Notes: generated by a model from the sequence alone, not told the origin. A stretch of 64,000 nt of DNA from Anaerocolumna xylanovorans DSM 12503 (GCF_900143645.1 NZ_FRFD01000005.1:310001-374000), one strand, 5' to 3'. Positions 1 through 8,939 are shown, numbered from the stretch's first letter. A program made the numbers and translations.

Positions 1-372
1 TATTGCATGAATGAGGCCACTATACTGCAGTATTGCTTTGGGAAAAATCAATTGCGGGAATGTATAAGTAAGAATATGTTAACAGAGGATTTTCACTGTA
101 TTTCCAGGCCGGAAGATCTGTTTGAAATTGTACGTACGGAAGATATTAAAAGGCTTACCGAAGGAATGGGAGTAACAAGAATCCATTTGATTGCCGCAGA
201 TGGGGCAGCCAATTATATGCAGGATGTCATAGACGGCATGGATGATGAATTATATGAACTATACATAAGATATCACCTGTCTGTGTGCGAAAGGCAGGAT
301 TTGATAGGAGCGACAAACCATAGTCTGGATATATTAAGGAAGGAGCAGATGAATGAGAACACCGGTACTTGA
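1..372 (+). CDS. Class I SAM-dependent methyltransferase, C-terminal part (cut by window edge)
   Basis: The reading frame is open from the first base, so the start lies outside the window; the first in-frame ATG at 7 is probably internal. The visible 120 or so residues look like the tail of a UbiE-type methyltransferase: an RPEDLFEIVRTEDI segment, then the pair IHLIAADGAANYMQDVID and a helical end (ELYIRYHLSVCER). The SAM-binding motif would be upstream and is not seen. The last codons overlap the start of the following acetyltransferase by 20 bases, which suggests translational coupling. The family call rests on the C-terminal pattern only, and the substrate is unknown. Confidence 0.6.
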   Translation, partial: YCMNEATILQYCFGKNQLRECISKNMLTEDFHCISRPEDLFEIVRTEDIKRLTEGMGVTRIHLIAADGAANYMQDVIDGMDDELYELYIRYHLSVCERQDLIGATNHSLDILRKEQMNENTGT

Positions 373-880
373 AACAGAAAGGCTTATCCTGCGGCCTTTA
401 AAAGCTGCGGATGCAAGGGAAGTATATGAGAATTGGGGAAGTGATCCGGAGGTGGCAAGGTTTATGAGCTGGAGCACCCATGCAAATGCAGAAGTCACCA
501 GGGAATGGCTGGAAAAGACAGAGGAGAATATAGATACAGAAGGTATTTATGAATGGGGCTTTGAAAGAAAGTCAGACCATAGACTAATAGGAAGCGGAGG
601 AATCTACTACAGGGAAATCAGAGGGATGTATGACCTGGGCTATAATATTATGAAAGAATGCTGGCATCAGGGATACACCACGGAAGCAGCAGCCAGAATA
701 CTGGAGTTTGCCGTTACAGAACTAAAGCAAAAACATCTCTATGCCTATCATGCAAAAGAAAATCTGTACTCCGGCAAAGTAATGGAGAAGGTGGGATTTC
801 ATTATATTGGTGACAGAGAATATGACAGCATGGATGGGACGAAGCATTTCGAGGCAAGGGAATATTTATTCTCGAAGTAA
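353..880 (+). CDS. GNAT family N-acetyltransferase (RimJ/RimL type)
   Basis: A 175-residue protein, the normal size for a single-domain GNAT acetyltransferase. It opens with the typical TPVLETERLILRPL strand, has the acetyl-CoA-binding region around residues 90-125 (LGYNIMKECWHQGYTTEAA, where the usual R/Q-x-x-G-x-G/A loop is represented by HQGYTT) and ends with the KVMEKVGF motif that closes the fold. It probably moves an acetyl group from acetyl-CoA to an amine, either a protein N-terminus or a small molecule; the acceptor cannot be read from sequence. AAGGAGCAG lies just upstream of the ATG, and the start overlaps the preceding methyltransferase gene. Confidence 0.85.
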   Translation: MRTPVLETERLILRPLKAADAREVYENWGSDPEVARFMSWSTHANAEVTREWLEKTEENIDTEGIYEWGFERKSDHRLIGSGGIYYREIRGMYDLGYNIMKECWHQGYTTEAAARILEFAVTELKQKHLYAYHAKENLYSGKVMEKVGFHYIGDREYDSMDGTKHFEAREYLFSK

Positions 881-888
881 GATGAGAA

Positions 889-910
889 AGAGTCTGGCTT
901 GCCAGACTCT
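889..910. terminator. Hairpin between convergent genes
   Basis: A perfect 10-bp inverted repeat (AGAGTCTGGC, TT, GCCAGACTCT). Read on the minus strand it is followed by TTTCTCATCTT, so it most likely ends the SDR gene transcript. On the plus strand the T run is poor. Confidence 0.5.
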
Positions 911-948
911 GGTGCTGATGCGCCGTCACGCAGTGACAACTCCCCTCT

Positions 949-1680
949 CTAAATCCACGCTCCGTCCAGGGCAATCACCTGTCCGTTTAAATATTCATTT
1001 CCGCCGGCCAATTGCCAGGCAAGTTCGGCTACTTCTTCCGCTTTCCCTAAACGGTTAGCGGGAATTTCTTCTGTCAGGGCTTCCTTATCTGCATTGGATA
1101 AGAAGGAATTCATAGAAGTATCAATTGCACCGCAGGCAATGGCATTAACCTGTATGTTGCTTGGAGCAAGTTCCTTTGCCAGAGCTTTTGTAAAGGCATT
1201 TATTCCGCCTTTGGAAGCAGAATAGGCTACCTCACAGGAGGCTCCGCAGACACCCCACACGGAGGAAATGTTGACGATTTTGCCTGCTTTTATCCTTACC
1301 ATATCCGGTACAGCCTGGCTGCAGCAGTTGTAAACAGAGGTGAGGTTGGAATTTATGACAGTATTCCAGGCAGTTATATCTGTTTCGGTAAACAGTCCTA
1401 CATGAGAAATCCCGGCATTATTAACAAGTACATGAACCGGTCCAAGTGTTTTATTAATCAATTTGAAGAGTTCTTCCACGGCAGGGTAGCTTCCCATGTC
1501 TCCTACATAGGCAAGACAAGGCGAACCAATACTTTCAATCTCTGCTTTTGTACGAAGAAGTTCATTTTTACTATTTTTGCAGGTAATGGCAATGCGAAAA
1601 CCTTCTCTGGCAAAACGCAGGGCAATAGCTTTTCCGATACCTCTGGAAGCGCCGGTTATCAATACGGTTTTGGAATTCAT
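949..1680 (-). CDS. SDR-family reductase, FabG/YmfI-like
   Basis: Short-chain dehydrogenase of 243 residues. Visible signatures: the NAD(P)-binding GASRGIG at residues 8-14, NNAG near residue 88, the catalytic Ser of NISSVWG, and Y-x-x-x-K in VAYSASKGG. The C-terminus IALDGAWI is typical. In clostridia this subgroup is often annotated as elongation factor P 5-aminopentanone reductase, but a general 3-oxoacyl reductase role is equally possible from sequence alone. The start at 1680 is chosen because AGGAGGTTAT directly precedes that ATG; the upstream in-frame extension lacks an RBS. It stands alone between a hairpin and the divergent membrane protein gene. Confidence 0.85.
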   Translation of the reverse strand: MNSKTVLITGASRGIGKAIALRFAREGFRIAITCKNSKNELLRTKAEIESIGSPCLAYVGDMGSYPAVEELFKLINKTLGPVHVLVNNAGISHVGLFTETDITAWNTVINSNLTSVYNCCSQAVPDMVRIKAGKIVNISSVWGVCGASCEVAYSASKGGINAFTKALAKELAPSNIQVNAIACGAIDTSMNSFLSNADKEALTEEIPANRLGKAEEVAELAWQLAGGNEYLNGQVIALDGAWI

Positions 1681-1838
1681 ATAACCTCCTGAAATATTTC
1701 TTATCACTGCAGATTTGTATATAACACTTCTTTTCATTATATCGAAAAAACCTGTGGAATGCAAATTCTATGAAAGTCTTAAACATCAGAGCTTATCATA
1801 TGTTTAAAGAAAGAGGGTATCAGACCAGAGGAATTTTT

Positions 1839-2879
1839 ATGAAAGAAGTATTGACGGGCAGCAAAAGAAATTTAATGTTTCTGGTTCCGTTTCTTATTGT
1901 GCTGTTTTTCTTATTATTTCTTTTTGGCATGAAAAATTACCACCAAGGCAAAGATGTTCCCGCAATGGTAATGGGCGGAAGATATTATGCCGCTGCTGAC
2001 TCGTATAACAGCGGCATAAGAACCCAAAGTGAAGATACAGAAACCTACTTTAGACCATCAAAGCTGCCGGTTCTAAATACCCGCTTTGACTTTCAATTTT
2101 TTAGAGATTACATGGATAAAAAGACATCGGAAATAGTACTGCCTTCCTCCCTTTTTAGCACACCAGAGGATACAATACTAAACTATTTCAGTATTCTGCG
2201 GGAAGCTGCTAACCTGGTAAAGGGAAAGGGGGCAGGCTGTGGGACTCTTGGTGATAGCGTCATACCCTATCCGGCAGCCTATAACTTCCTTACCAAATCT
2301 TATCAGGAGCGGCTGACCTATGAGCAGTACCTAAAAACCTTTGAAAATATCCTGCATATCAGTTTACTGAAATACCACAATGTACCTCTGTATGAGAACC
2401 GGGATAATATCCTGCGCTATTTTATAGAACTGGAAACCATAGAGGGTAACGAAAGGAACCAGGGGAGCTTCGCATATTATTATGGTTTTGCAGACCTGCA
2501 AAAAGAAAACGGGGAATATAAAATATCCAACCTGGAATTTCACGGAGAAGATTACCTGTGTGCACCTTACCATGGCTGGGCATATGATGCTGAAATGTCT
2601 GTGCAGGTACGGTATGGAGGCTGGTGTGATATGATTGAAAAAATGTACCCTACAAAGCAGGAAGGATATATAAAGAATATTTCGTTTAGGGGAAAGGATG
2701 GGAAAGATTATCTGATTGTGTTTTATCAGCTGACCAATGACACGGACATTGAGATTGCACAGTACCGAAGAGGGGAAACAGGAGAATGGGAGCTGATAAA
2801 GTTCAACCCGGAGGATTGCATAAAGGAGGAAAATTATATGAACTTTTATGAGGAAAAGATTTGGCTATGTGTGGATTAG
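1839..2879 (+). CDS. Membrane-anchored protein of unknown function
   Basis: About 346 residues with one strong N-terminal membrane segment (residues 9-28, FLVPFLIVLFFLLFLFG) after a short basic stretch, then a long hydrophilic extracytoplasmic domain with no motif I recognise. There is no lipobox, so it is a signal-anchor rather than a lipoprotein. Tyr and aromatic residues are frequent in the second half (FAYYYGFADL, APYHGWAYDAEM). The start at 1839 is preferred because AGAGGAA lies a few bases upstream; the longer alternatives at 1770 and 1800 have no visible RBS. It is divergent from the SDR gene and followed by the T-box leader of glyS, so it is transcribed alone. Function unknown. Confidence 0.7.
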   Translation: MKEVLTGSKRNLMFLVPFLIVLFFLLFLFGMKNYHQGKDVPAMVMGGRYYAAADSYNSGIRTQSEDTETYFRPSKLPVLNTRFDFQFFRDYMDKKTSEIVLPSSLFSTPEDTILNYFSILREAANLVKGKGAGCGTLGDSVIPYPAAYNFLTKSYQERLTYEQYLKTFENILHISLLKYHNVPLYENRDNILRYFIELETIEGNERNQGSFAYYYGFADLQKENGEYKISNLEFHGEDYLCAPYHGWAYDAEMSVQVRYGGWCDMIEKMYPTKQEGYIKNISFRGKDGKDYLIVFYQLTNDTDIEIAQYRRGETGEWELIKFNPEDCIKEENYMNFYEEKIWLCVD

Positions 2880-2941
2880 CCTGTGCATTATGCGGTAATA
2901 AGGAATGTTCCGGCTGCAAGGAAGGGATGTTTACACATTAA
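2867..2941 (+). CDS. Cys-rich micro-ORF (24 aa), DUF3795-like start
   Basis: An ATG at 2867, inside the last codons of the preceding gene and out of frame with it, opens a 24-residue reading frame with five cysteines arranged C-x3-C-x2-C-x4-C-x2-C (it begins MCGLACALCG). The pattern resembles the Cys-rich start of DUF3795 proteins, so this may be a truncated remnant or a genuine zinc-binding microprotein. GAGGAAAA lies about 10 bases upstream of the ATG. I cannot tell whether it is translated. Confidence 0.25.
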   Translation: MCGLACALCGNKECSGCKEGMFTH

Positions 2942-2994
2942 TCCCTTGCTTCTGCTGCAAAGCTGTGTTACAATACCACCAATACAAAAAAGGC

Positions 2995-3261
2995 TATGAC
3001 AGGGAATAGTAGCTGTTACTTTGATTTCAGAGAGAAGATGGCTGGTGCGAATCTTTAGGAAAAGTACAGGGAAGGCGCCCTCAAGCTGTGGCTTGAACGG
3101 AATTCAAGTAGAGACCAACGGAAAATCCACCGTTATCAGGGGAAGCGGCATAAAGTGTATACTCGTGCCGTAACAAGAGTGCAGGTTATCCTGAATTTAG
3201 GTAGTACCACGGACAGATATTGTTCGCCCTAAGCAATTATAGATTGCTTAGGGCTTTTTTT
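2995..3261 (+). promoter_or_regulatory. T-box leader of glyS (tRNA-Gly-sensing riboswitch)
   Basis: The leader has the T-box order of parts: a stem I region with AGGGAATAGTA and CAGAGAG, a stem III CAACGG/CCGTTATC pair at 3116-3137, the T-box itself (GGTAGTACCACGG, about 3200-3212), and a strong terminator (GCCCTAAGCAAT/ATTGCTTAGGGC plus seven T) at 3226-3261. Uncharged tRNA would pair with the T-box and favour the antiterminator, letting transcription run into the glycyl-tRNA synthetase gene. GGC at 3074-3076 is the likely glycine specifier codon; this placement is by eye and less certain than the rest. Confidence 0.88.
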
Positions 3262-3376
3262 GTGGGGAAGTTATGCGTCATAGCTTTTAGTTTTATAAAA
3301 TGAAAAGTATTTTTCGCACACAAATTTGTCTCTGCGGCCCAAAGTTCGCAGGTACAGGAAAGGCATGGGTATTACA

Positions 3377-4765
3377 ATGAAAGAATTTACTATGGAGGAC
3401 TTAATGGCTTACTGCAGTCAGTACGGGTTTATATTCAGGGGAAGTGAGATATATGGAGGACTTGCGAATACCTGGGATTACGGCCCCTTGGGTACAAGAC
3501 TTAAGAACAATATCAAGGATGCCTGGCGGTATTACTTTATACAGACCAGGGATAACAGCTATGAGCTGGATTCGGATATTTTGATGAATCCTACGGTGTG
3601 GGAAGCCAGCGGACATCTGGCAGGATTTTCAGACCCTCTTATTGACTGCAAAAGCTGCAAGACCAGGCACCGGGCGGATAATCTCATAAATGACTATACC
3701 GATGAGGCAAATGCTGACACCATGACCCAGGAGAAAATGCTTCGCTATATTAGAGAAAAGGAAATCCCATGCCCTAAGTGCGGTAAATCTGATTTTACAG
3801 ATATCAGGCAGTTTAATCTGATGTTTGCCACCCGGAGGGGAGTGACAGAAGAAAGCGCATCCACCATTTATCTAAGGCCGGAAAACGCCCAGGGAGAGTA
3901 TGTGAATTTCTTAAATGTTATGCGGAGCATGCGTACAAAGCTGCCCTTTGGTATCGGACAGATAGGAAAGGCTTTCCGGAATGAAATTACACCGGGTAAT
4001 TTTACCTTCCGTACCATTGAGTTCGAGCAGATGGAATATCAGACTTTTTGCAAAAAGGGAGAAGATGAAGCCTTGTATGATTATTTTAAAAATTATGGAA
4101 TTCAATTCTTTGAATTCTTAGGAATTAAGAGAGAGAATTTAAGACACCATGACCATGAGAAGCTTGCGCATTATGCCAAGGCGGCCTGCGATATCGAATA
4201 TCTTTTTCCCTTTGGCTGGGGAGAGATAAACGGAACCCACAACAGGACGGATTTTGATCTTACAAGGCATCAGGAGTATTCCGGTAAGAGCCTTGAATAC
4301 TTTGAGGAAGAGACGAAGGAAAAATATATTCCCTATATTATAGAGTCCACTTATGGTCTGGACAGAATCGTGCTTGCTTTGCTCTTTGAAACACTTATGG
4401 AAGAAGTAAAAGAAGGGGAGACCAGACAGGTATTGCGGCTGCCGGCTTTTCTGGCGCCAATCAAGATTAATGTACTCCCGCTTATAAAGAAGCGCCACAC
4501 AGAAAAAGCCCTTGAAATTTATAACCACTTAAAAAGGAAATACATGGTTTCCTATGATGATGCCGGTAATATCGGAAAACGCTACCGGAGAGGGGATGTA
4601 ATAGGAACACCTTATGCAATTACCATAGATGATGATACCCTGGAAAAGGAAACGGTAACAATAAGACAGAGGGATACCATGGAACAGATAAGACTGCCCT
4701 ATGAAGAGCTGGAAAGTTATTTTAAAGAAAAATTTAATTTTGCAGCTGGCACTGTGCCGCTTTAG
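3377..4765 (+). CDS. glyS: Glycyl-tRNA synthetase, alpha2 type
   Basis: Class II aminoacyl-tRNA synthetase that charges tRNA-Gly in the cytoplasm using ATP and glycine. About 462 residues, the usual length for the homodimeric bacterial/archaeal-type enzyme, not the alpha2beta2 form. Visible: the glycine-enzyme signature GSEIYGGLANTWDYGPLG near the N-terminus, a CKSC/CPKC zinc-like insertion near residues 92-146, motif 2 (FRNEITPGNFTFRTIEFEQ) and motif 3 (YGLDRIVLALL), then the anticodon-binding domain. The ATG at 3377 is chosen by family start; 3365 (four residues longer) is possible, since AGGAAAGG at 3356-3363 is very close to it. Expression is controlled by the T-box upstream. Confidence 0.95.
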   Translation: MKEFTMEDLMAYCSQYGFIFRGSEIYGGLANTWDYGPLGTRLKNNIKDAWRYYFIQTRDNSYELDSDILMNPTVWEASGHLAGFSDPLIDCKSCKTRHRADNLINDYTDEANADTMTQEKMLRYIREKEIPCPKCGKSDFTDIRQFNLMFATRRGVTEESASTIYLRPENAQGEYVNFLNVMRSMRTKLPFGIGQIGKAFRNEITPGNFTFRTIEFEQMEYQTFCKKGEDEALYDYFKNYGIQFFEFLGIKRENLRHHDHEKLAHYAKAACDIEYLFPFGWGEINGTHNRTDFDLTRHQEYSGKSLEYFEEETKEKYIPYIIESTYGLDRIVLALLFETLMEEVKEGETRQVLRLPAFLAPIKINVLPLIKKRHTEKALEIYNHLKRKYMVSYDDAGNIGKRYRRGDVIGTPYAITIDDDTLEKETVTIRQRDTMEQIRLPYEELESYFKEKFNFAAGTVPL

Positions 4766-4940
4766 CAGACTGCCTTGTCTTTGAGGCGGGATTCTGATAT
4801 ACTATATTTTGGCTATTACGGATGTATTATCCATAGAGGCATATGGAATGTTTGGAAGATATCGTATAAAGAACAGGCAAAGGGCCAAAATAAAAGAAAT
4901 AGAGTTCAGACAATAAACCCGTAGAAAAGGTGGATGTATC

Positions 4941-5816
4941 ATGGAAGCACATCTTTATAAAAATAAATTTACTCATTATGTCCTTATTATAGTAGGAACT
5001 TTCTTAATGGCGGTATCGGTCAATGTAGTATATGAGCCGCTGCAAATGGTAACGGGAGGATTGTCCGGACTTGCTATTGTAATAAAGAAGGTGACAGGTG
5101 TGTTTGTCGAAGGCGGAATACCGCTCTGGCTGACAAATCTGATGTTAAATATACCATTGTTTATTACCGCCATTATCGTCCGCGGAAAGACCTTTGTAAA
5201 ACATGCGCTGTTCGCGGAAGTAAGCTTTACCATTGCACTTGCGCTGGTACCTACAAGCTTTAATTTTATAGGACAGGATTATCTTCTGGCAGCAGTTTTT
5301 GGCGGAGTTATCGGCGGAGTAGGAATCGGCCTTGTGTTTGCTGCTAATGCATCTACGGGAGGTACGGATTTACTGGCAATGATAATCCATAAATTCAAGC
5401 CCTATTATTCCGTACCGAGGATTTTGACAGTGGTAGACGGCATCGTGGTAATGGTAGGTATTATCAGCTTTGGTATCACGAAGGCTCTTTACGCTATAAT
5501 AGCCGTATATATTACCACGAAAATATCCGACAGTATTCTGGAAGGACTTAAATTTGCCAAGATGGCGTACATCATATCGGATGAATATGAACGGATAGCA
5601 GAGAAGATTATGGCGGAACTTGACAGGGGTGTAACAGGCATCTCAGCAACGGGTATGTATTCCAATCGGGATAAAAAAATGCTTTTTTGCGTGGTATCAA
5701 AAAAGGAAATCGTTGAAATAAAAGAATTGGTGGCAGAAGTTGATCCCAAAGCCTTCATTATTGTAAGTGATGCCAGAGAAGTTATGGGAGAAGGTTTTAG
5801 AGAATATAGACAGTAA
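4941..5816 (+). CDS. YitT-family membrane protein
   Basis: 291 residues with about five hydrophobic segments in the first 200 residues (for example YVLIIVGTFLMAVSVNVVY, LAAVFGGVIGGVGIGLVFA and ILTVVDGIVVMVGIISFGI) and a cytoplasmic C-terminal DUF2179 domain (about residues 215-285, RGVTGISATGMYSNRDKKML). The STGGTD motif near residue 138 is typical. YitT proteins are widespread in Firmicutes; the transported molecule, if any, is not established. AAAGGTGG lies upstream of the ATG. Monocistronic by spacing: glyS ends 175 bases before it and the next gene starts 197 bases after it. Confidence 0.88.
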   Translation: MEAHLYKNKFTHYVLIIVGTFLMAVSVNVVYEPLQMVTGGLSGLAIVIKKVTGVFVEGGIPLWLTNLMLNIPLFITAIIVRGKTFVKHALFAEVSFTIALALVPTSFNFIGQDYLLAAVFGGVIGGVGIGLVFAANASTGGTDLLAMIIHKFKPYYSVPRILTVVDGIVVMVGIISFGITKALYAIIAVYITTKISDSILEGLKFAKMAYIISDEYERIAEKIMAELDRGVTGISATGMYSNRDKKMLFCVVSKKEIVEIKELVAEVDPKAFIIVSDAREVMGEGFREYRQ

Positions 5817-6013
5817 ATTTATCAGCCAATCAGTGAAAAATCGGTAAAAATACTTATTTTCGTGACGAATATACAAAGTATACAAAACCCTAAAAATTAA
5901 TTTGTGGAATTGGGATATGGTGTTAGCTGTGCTAATAGTGTATAGTTAGACATATAGTAATAGTACAAGACAGAGCACATGATGACATAAAATTTTAGGG
6001 AGGAATTTATAAA

Positions 6014-7126
6014 ATGGCAAGCTTATCTTTAAAAAACATTAACAAAACATATCCTAATGGTTTTGTAGCTGTTAAAGATTTTAATCTGGAAATTGCTGAT
6101 AGGGAATTCATCATCTTCGTAGGACCTTCAGGTTGCGGTAAATCTACAACATTACGTATGATCGCCGGTTTGGAAGAAATTACTGGCGGTGAATTATGGA
6201 TCAATGATAAAATAGTGAATGATGTTGAACCCAAGGACAGAGATATTGCGATGGTTTTCCAGAACTATGCTTTGTATCCTCACATGTCTGTTTATGACAA
6301 TATGGCATTTGGTCTTAAGTTAAGAAAGACTCCGAAGGATCAGATTGATAAATTAGTTCGTGAGGCTGCCAGAACTCTTGATATTGAACATTTATTAGAC
6401 CGTAAGCCGAAGGCTTTATCCGGTGGACAGAGACAGCGTGTTGCTATGGGTCGTGCTATCGTTCGTAATCCTAAGGTATTCCTTATGGATGAGCCTTTAT
6501 CCAACCTGGATGCCAAGCTAAGAGTACAGATGCGTATTGAGATTTCTAAATTACATCAGAGATTGCAGACAACCATTATCTATGTAACACATGACCAGAC
6601 AGAAGCTATGACACTGGGAACAAGAATCGTAGTTATGAAAGATGGTATCATTCAGCAGGTGGATTCTCCTCAGAATCTGTATAACATGCCGAATAACTTA
6701 TTCGTAGCAACTTTCATTGGTTCTCCTCAGATGAACGTTATTGAATCTACCGTTGTAAAGAGTGGAAACACCGTTGCTTTACAGTTCGGTACACATTCTA
6801 TTAAATTACCGGAAGCAAAGGGTAAGAAAATCCTTGATGGCGGATATGAGAATAAGACAGTTATGTTAGGTATTCGTCCTGAAGATGTAAAAGATGAAGA
6901 AATGTTCATCAGCAGTTCACCTGACAGCGTTGTAAATGCAACGGTAAGAGTATATGAATTATTAGGTGCTGAAGTTTACCTGTATTTCTCAGTAGACCAG
7001 TTTGATGTAACTGCAAGAGTAAATCCTCGTACAACTGCAAGACCTGGCGATACAATTAAAGTGGCATTTGATTTAACAAAGGTTCATGTATTTGATAAGG
7101 AAACAGAGCAGGTTATTACACACTAA
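6014..7126 (+). CDS. ugpC: Multi-sugar ABC transporter ATPase (MsmX/MsmK/UgpC type)
   Basis: 370-residue ATPase. Walker A GPSGCGKST (about 37-45), Q-loop VFQNYALYPHMSV, signature LSGGQRQRVAMGRAI, Walker B FLMDEPLSNLDAK, H-loop YVTHDQTEAMTL, and a C-terminal TOBE/OB domain that ends in the FDKETEQVI region. This is the stand-alone ATPase that, in many Firmicutes, energises several carbohydrate importers whose operons lack their own ATPase. It sits alone between long intergenic stretches and is followed by a strong terminator, which fits a shared housekeeping subunit. Codons are biased towards T-ending forms, suggesting high expression. The substrate cannot be read from this gene. Confidence 0.93.
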   Translation: MASLSLKNINKTYPNGFVAVKDFNLEIADREFIIFVGPSGCGKSTTLRMIAGLEEITGGELWINDKIVNDVEPKDRDIAMVFQNYALYPHMSVYDNMAFGLKLRKTPKDQIDKLVREAARTLDIEHLLDRKPKALSGGQRQRVAMGRAIVRNPKVFLMDEPLSNLDAKLRVQMRIEISKLHQRLQTTIIYVTHDQTEAMTLGTRIVVMKDGIIQQVDSPQNLYNMPNNLFVATFIGSPQMNVIESTVVKSGNTVALQFGTHSIKLPEAKGKKILDGGYENKTVMLGIRPEDVKDEEMFISSSPDSVVNATVRVYELLGAEVYLYFSVDQFDVTARVNPRTTARPGDTIKVAFDLTKVHVFDKETEQVITH

Positions 7127-7157
7127 TTTAAATAAAAAATTATATGTGATTATAATA

Positions 7158-7192
7158 AACAGAGAGCGCAGGGAGCGGCTCTCTGTTTTTTG
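7158..7192 (+). terminator. Rho-independent terminator of ugpC-like gene
   Basis: AACAGAGAGC/GCTCTCTGTT stem followed by TTTTT, 32 bases after the stop codon. Confidence 0.9.
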
Positions 7193-7210
7193 TGGGATTG
7201 GCACAAAGCC

Positions 7211-7445
7211 AGTGTGAAAAATGAAAATCATTTTTCAAATTTCTTATTAGGGCAGTATCGCAGGCGGGCCTGTGATATGCATGGGAATTAGTGCGAAAAA
7301 TAAAAAGCATTTTTCACTTTCTATTTAGGCAGTTTCGCAAGTAAACTTGCGAAATGCATGGGAATTAGTGTGAAATAAAAAACATTTCACACCCTGATTT
7401 GAGGCAATAAATCATCTGCAAGCAGATGGTTTATACCATGGGAGC
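7211..7445 (+). repeat. Three tandem copies of a two-hairpin intergenic repeat
   Basis: Units of 76-80 bases at about 7211-7289, 7290-7365 and 7366-7445. Each begins AGTGTGAAA or AGTGCGAAA with a first inverted repeat (GAAAAAT...ATTTTTC or GTGTGAAAT...ATTTCACAC), then a TATTTAGGCAGT-like link, a second inverted repeat whose sequence differs between copies (TCGCAGG/CCTGTGA; TTCGCAAGT/ACTTGCGAA; CATCTGC/GCAGATG) and a shared end (GCATGGGAATT or CCATGGGAGCT). The same unit appears near 21.5 kb and 58.3 kb. No coding potential is seen. Confidence 0.8.
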
Positions 7446-7497
7446 TAGCATGAAATTACATAAATCAAACAAAAATGATAATATGTTACAGAACATA

Positions 7498-7526
7498 TTG
7501 ATTATCCTGGAAAAATTATGTATCAT
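7498..7526 (+). promoter_or_regulatory. Candidate sigma-A promoter for the zinc-ribbon gene pair
   Basis: TTGATT, 17 bases, TATCAT. It would give a 5' leader of about 105 bases ahead of the ATG at 7638. Confidence 0.45.
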
Positions 7527-7637
7527 ATATTAATGTATGAGAACTAATCTAAAAAAGTTTGTCATAAAAGAGCGGCAAAAGAGATTATATGGTATTAGTT
7601 TTGATGCAAAATATAATAGGGTAAAAGGAGTACTTGA

Positions 7638-8939
7638 ATGTATTGTGAACAGTGCGGAACAAAAAATGCAGACGGAGCAAAATTCTGCGAAGCCTGCGGA
7701 GCAAAGATGGAAATGCCATTACCAAAGCAGGGCCCGGTAGAAGTAAAACCAGTAGAAGTTAAACCGGCAGAAGTAAAACCAGTAGAAGTTAAAACTATAC
7801 AAGCTCCTGCTAAGCCACCCATGAAGACATGGAAAAAAGTAATGATTGCTGCTGTAGTAGGAATAGCTATTCTGCTTTTTGCCGGTTTTAAGATGGGGCA
7901 ATCTTACTATAGTCCGGAAAAAGTAACTGAACGTTATATGAAGAGTATTCAGAAAGAGGATTGGAAACAGGCATTTTCTTATCTGGACCTTGAAAAAACT
8001 AATTTTATCAATGCGGAAAGCTTCAAAGAAGCCATGGACAATGAATTGGACTATAGCAAAATTAAGAATTTTACAGTAGCGCAAAATGCGATGAATATTG
8101 GTGGAGCGGATAGAAAAATCAATGGTCTTGCAAAGGCTATGACAGTTTATTATATTGCAGACGGCTCCTCAGGGCAGCAGGAGATGACAATTAACCTGAT
8201 AAAGGTTGGTAAAAAGGAATTTTATATTTTTGATAAATGGGAAGTATCGCCGGAAACATTACTGGTTTCGGATTACTCCATTGAAGTACCAAGCGGTATG
8301 AAAGTATCAGTAGATGGTCAGAAGGTATCTGCGGACAGCCTGGAATCAACAGAAGATGGGATTGACCGTTACAATGTTAAGAGTATTTTAAGAGGAAAGC
8401 ATACGATAGAGGTAACTTCTCCTTATACAGAAGATGTGAAAGAAGAAATATATCCTGAAAATGATACTACTTATGATTATATGCTTTCAGAGATTACCTT
8501 AAAACAGGATGTCATAGACGGTCTGGTAAAGCAGGCTGAAGATGATTATATTGCAATTTACAAGGCAGCATTAGAAGGCAAAGGATTTGATGAAGTAAAA
8601 GGATTATTCTCTTCCGACCAAGATGTACAAAGTGAGTATCAGGGAGCATATGAGAGTCTGGTTGAGATGATGAAGAACGACGATGGAACGGGCATTACCA
8701 ATCTAACACTTCGTGATTTCAGCGGGGGCGCGGAATATATTTCAGGTTACAGTATCTCACCCCAGACTATCAGCATGAATGTAACCTTTGATTACGAGTA
8801 TACCAGTAAGGATTGGTGGACGGGAGACCTTGAGGAACGCAGTGATTCTACGGGAGACAGCTATGATGTTACCTATCAGCTGGAAGGGGATAAATGGGTA
8901 ATCTCTTATATTTATCTTAATTCAATCTACTATTATTAG
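7638..8939 (+). CDS. Zinc-ribbon single-pass membrane protein, TcaA/YvbJ-like
   Basis: 433 residues. Order of parts: an N-terminal double-CxxC zinc ribbon (CEQCG...FCEACG, residues 3-21), a low-complexity repeat of PVEVK/PAEVK units (about 33-53), one membrane segment (about 68-87, VMIAAVVGIAILLFAGF), then an extracytoplasmic part: an NTF2-like fold near 95-190, a PEGA-like domain (SIEVPSGMKVSVDGQKV) and a second NTF2-like domain to the C-terminus. This layout matches the TcaA/YvbJ group, some members of which affect glycopeptide susceptibility and envelope stress. AAAGGAG precedes the ATG. It is followed 16 bases later by another zinc-ribbon membrane protein, clearly one operon. The specific role here is unknown. 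Confidence 0.8.
   Translation: MYCEQCGTKNADGAKFCEACGAKMEMPLPKQGPVEVKPVEVKPAEVKPVEVKTIQAPAKPPMKTWKKVMIAAVVGIAILLFAGFKMGQSYYSPEKVTERYMKSIQKEDWKQAFSYLDLEKTNFINAESFKEAMDNELDYSKIKNFTVAQNAMNIGGADRKINGLAKAMTVYYIADGSSGQQEMTINLIKVGKKEFYIFDKWEVSPETLLVSDYSIEVPSGMKVSVDGQKVSADSLESTEDGIDRYNVKSILRGKHTIEVTSPYTEDVKEEIYPENDTTYDYMLSEITLKQDVIDGLVKQAEDDYIAIYKAALEGKGFDEVKGLFSSDQDVQSEYQGAYESLVEMMKNDDGTGITNLTLRDFSGGAEYISGYSISPQTISMNVTFDYEYTSKDWWTGDLEERSDSTGDSYDVTYQLEGDKWVISYIYLNSIYYY

Noticed and set aside
4139..4528. Long minus-strand frame opposite glyS
   Set aside because: A shadow of the synthetase gene with no RBS or recognisable protein.
7211..7445. Tandem repeats considered as a CRISPR array
   Set aside because: Only three units of 76-80 bases, variable inside, no constant short repeat with unique spacers and no cas genes.
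7537..7740. A 67-codon plus-strand frame overlapping the TcaA-like gene start
   Set aside because: It is out of phase with a clear zinc-ribbon protein, has no RBS and ends inside it.
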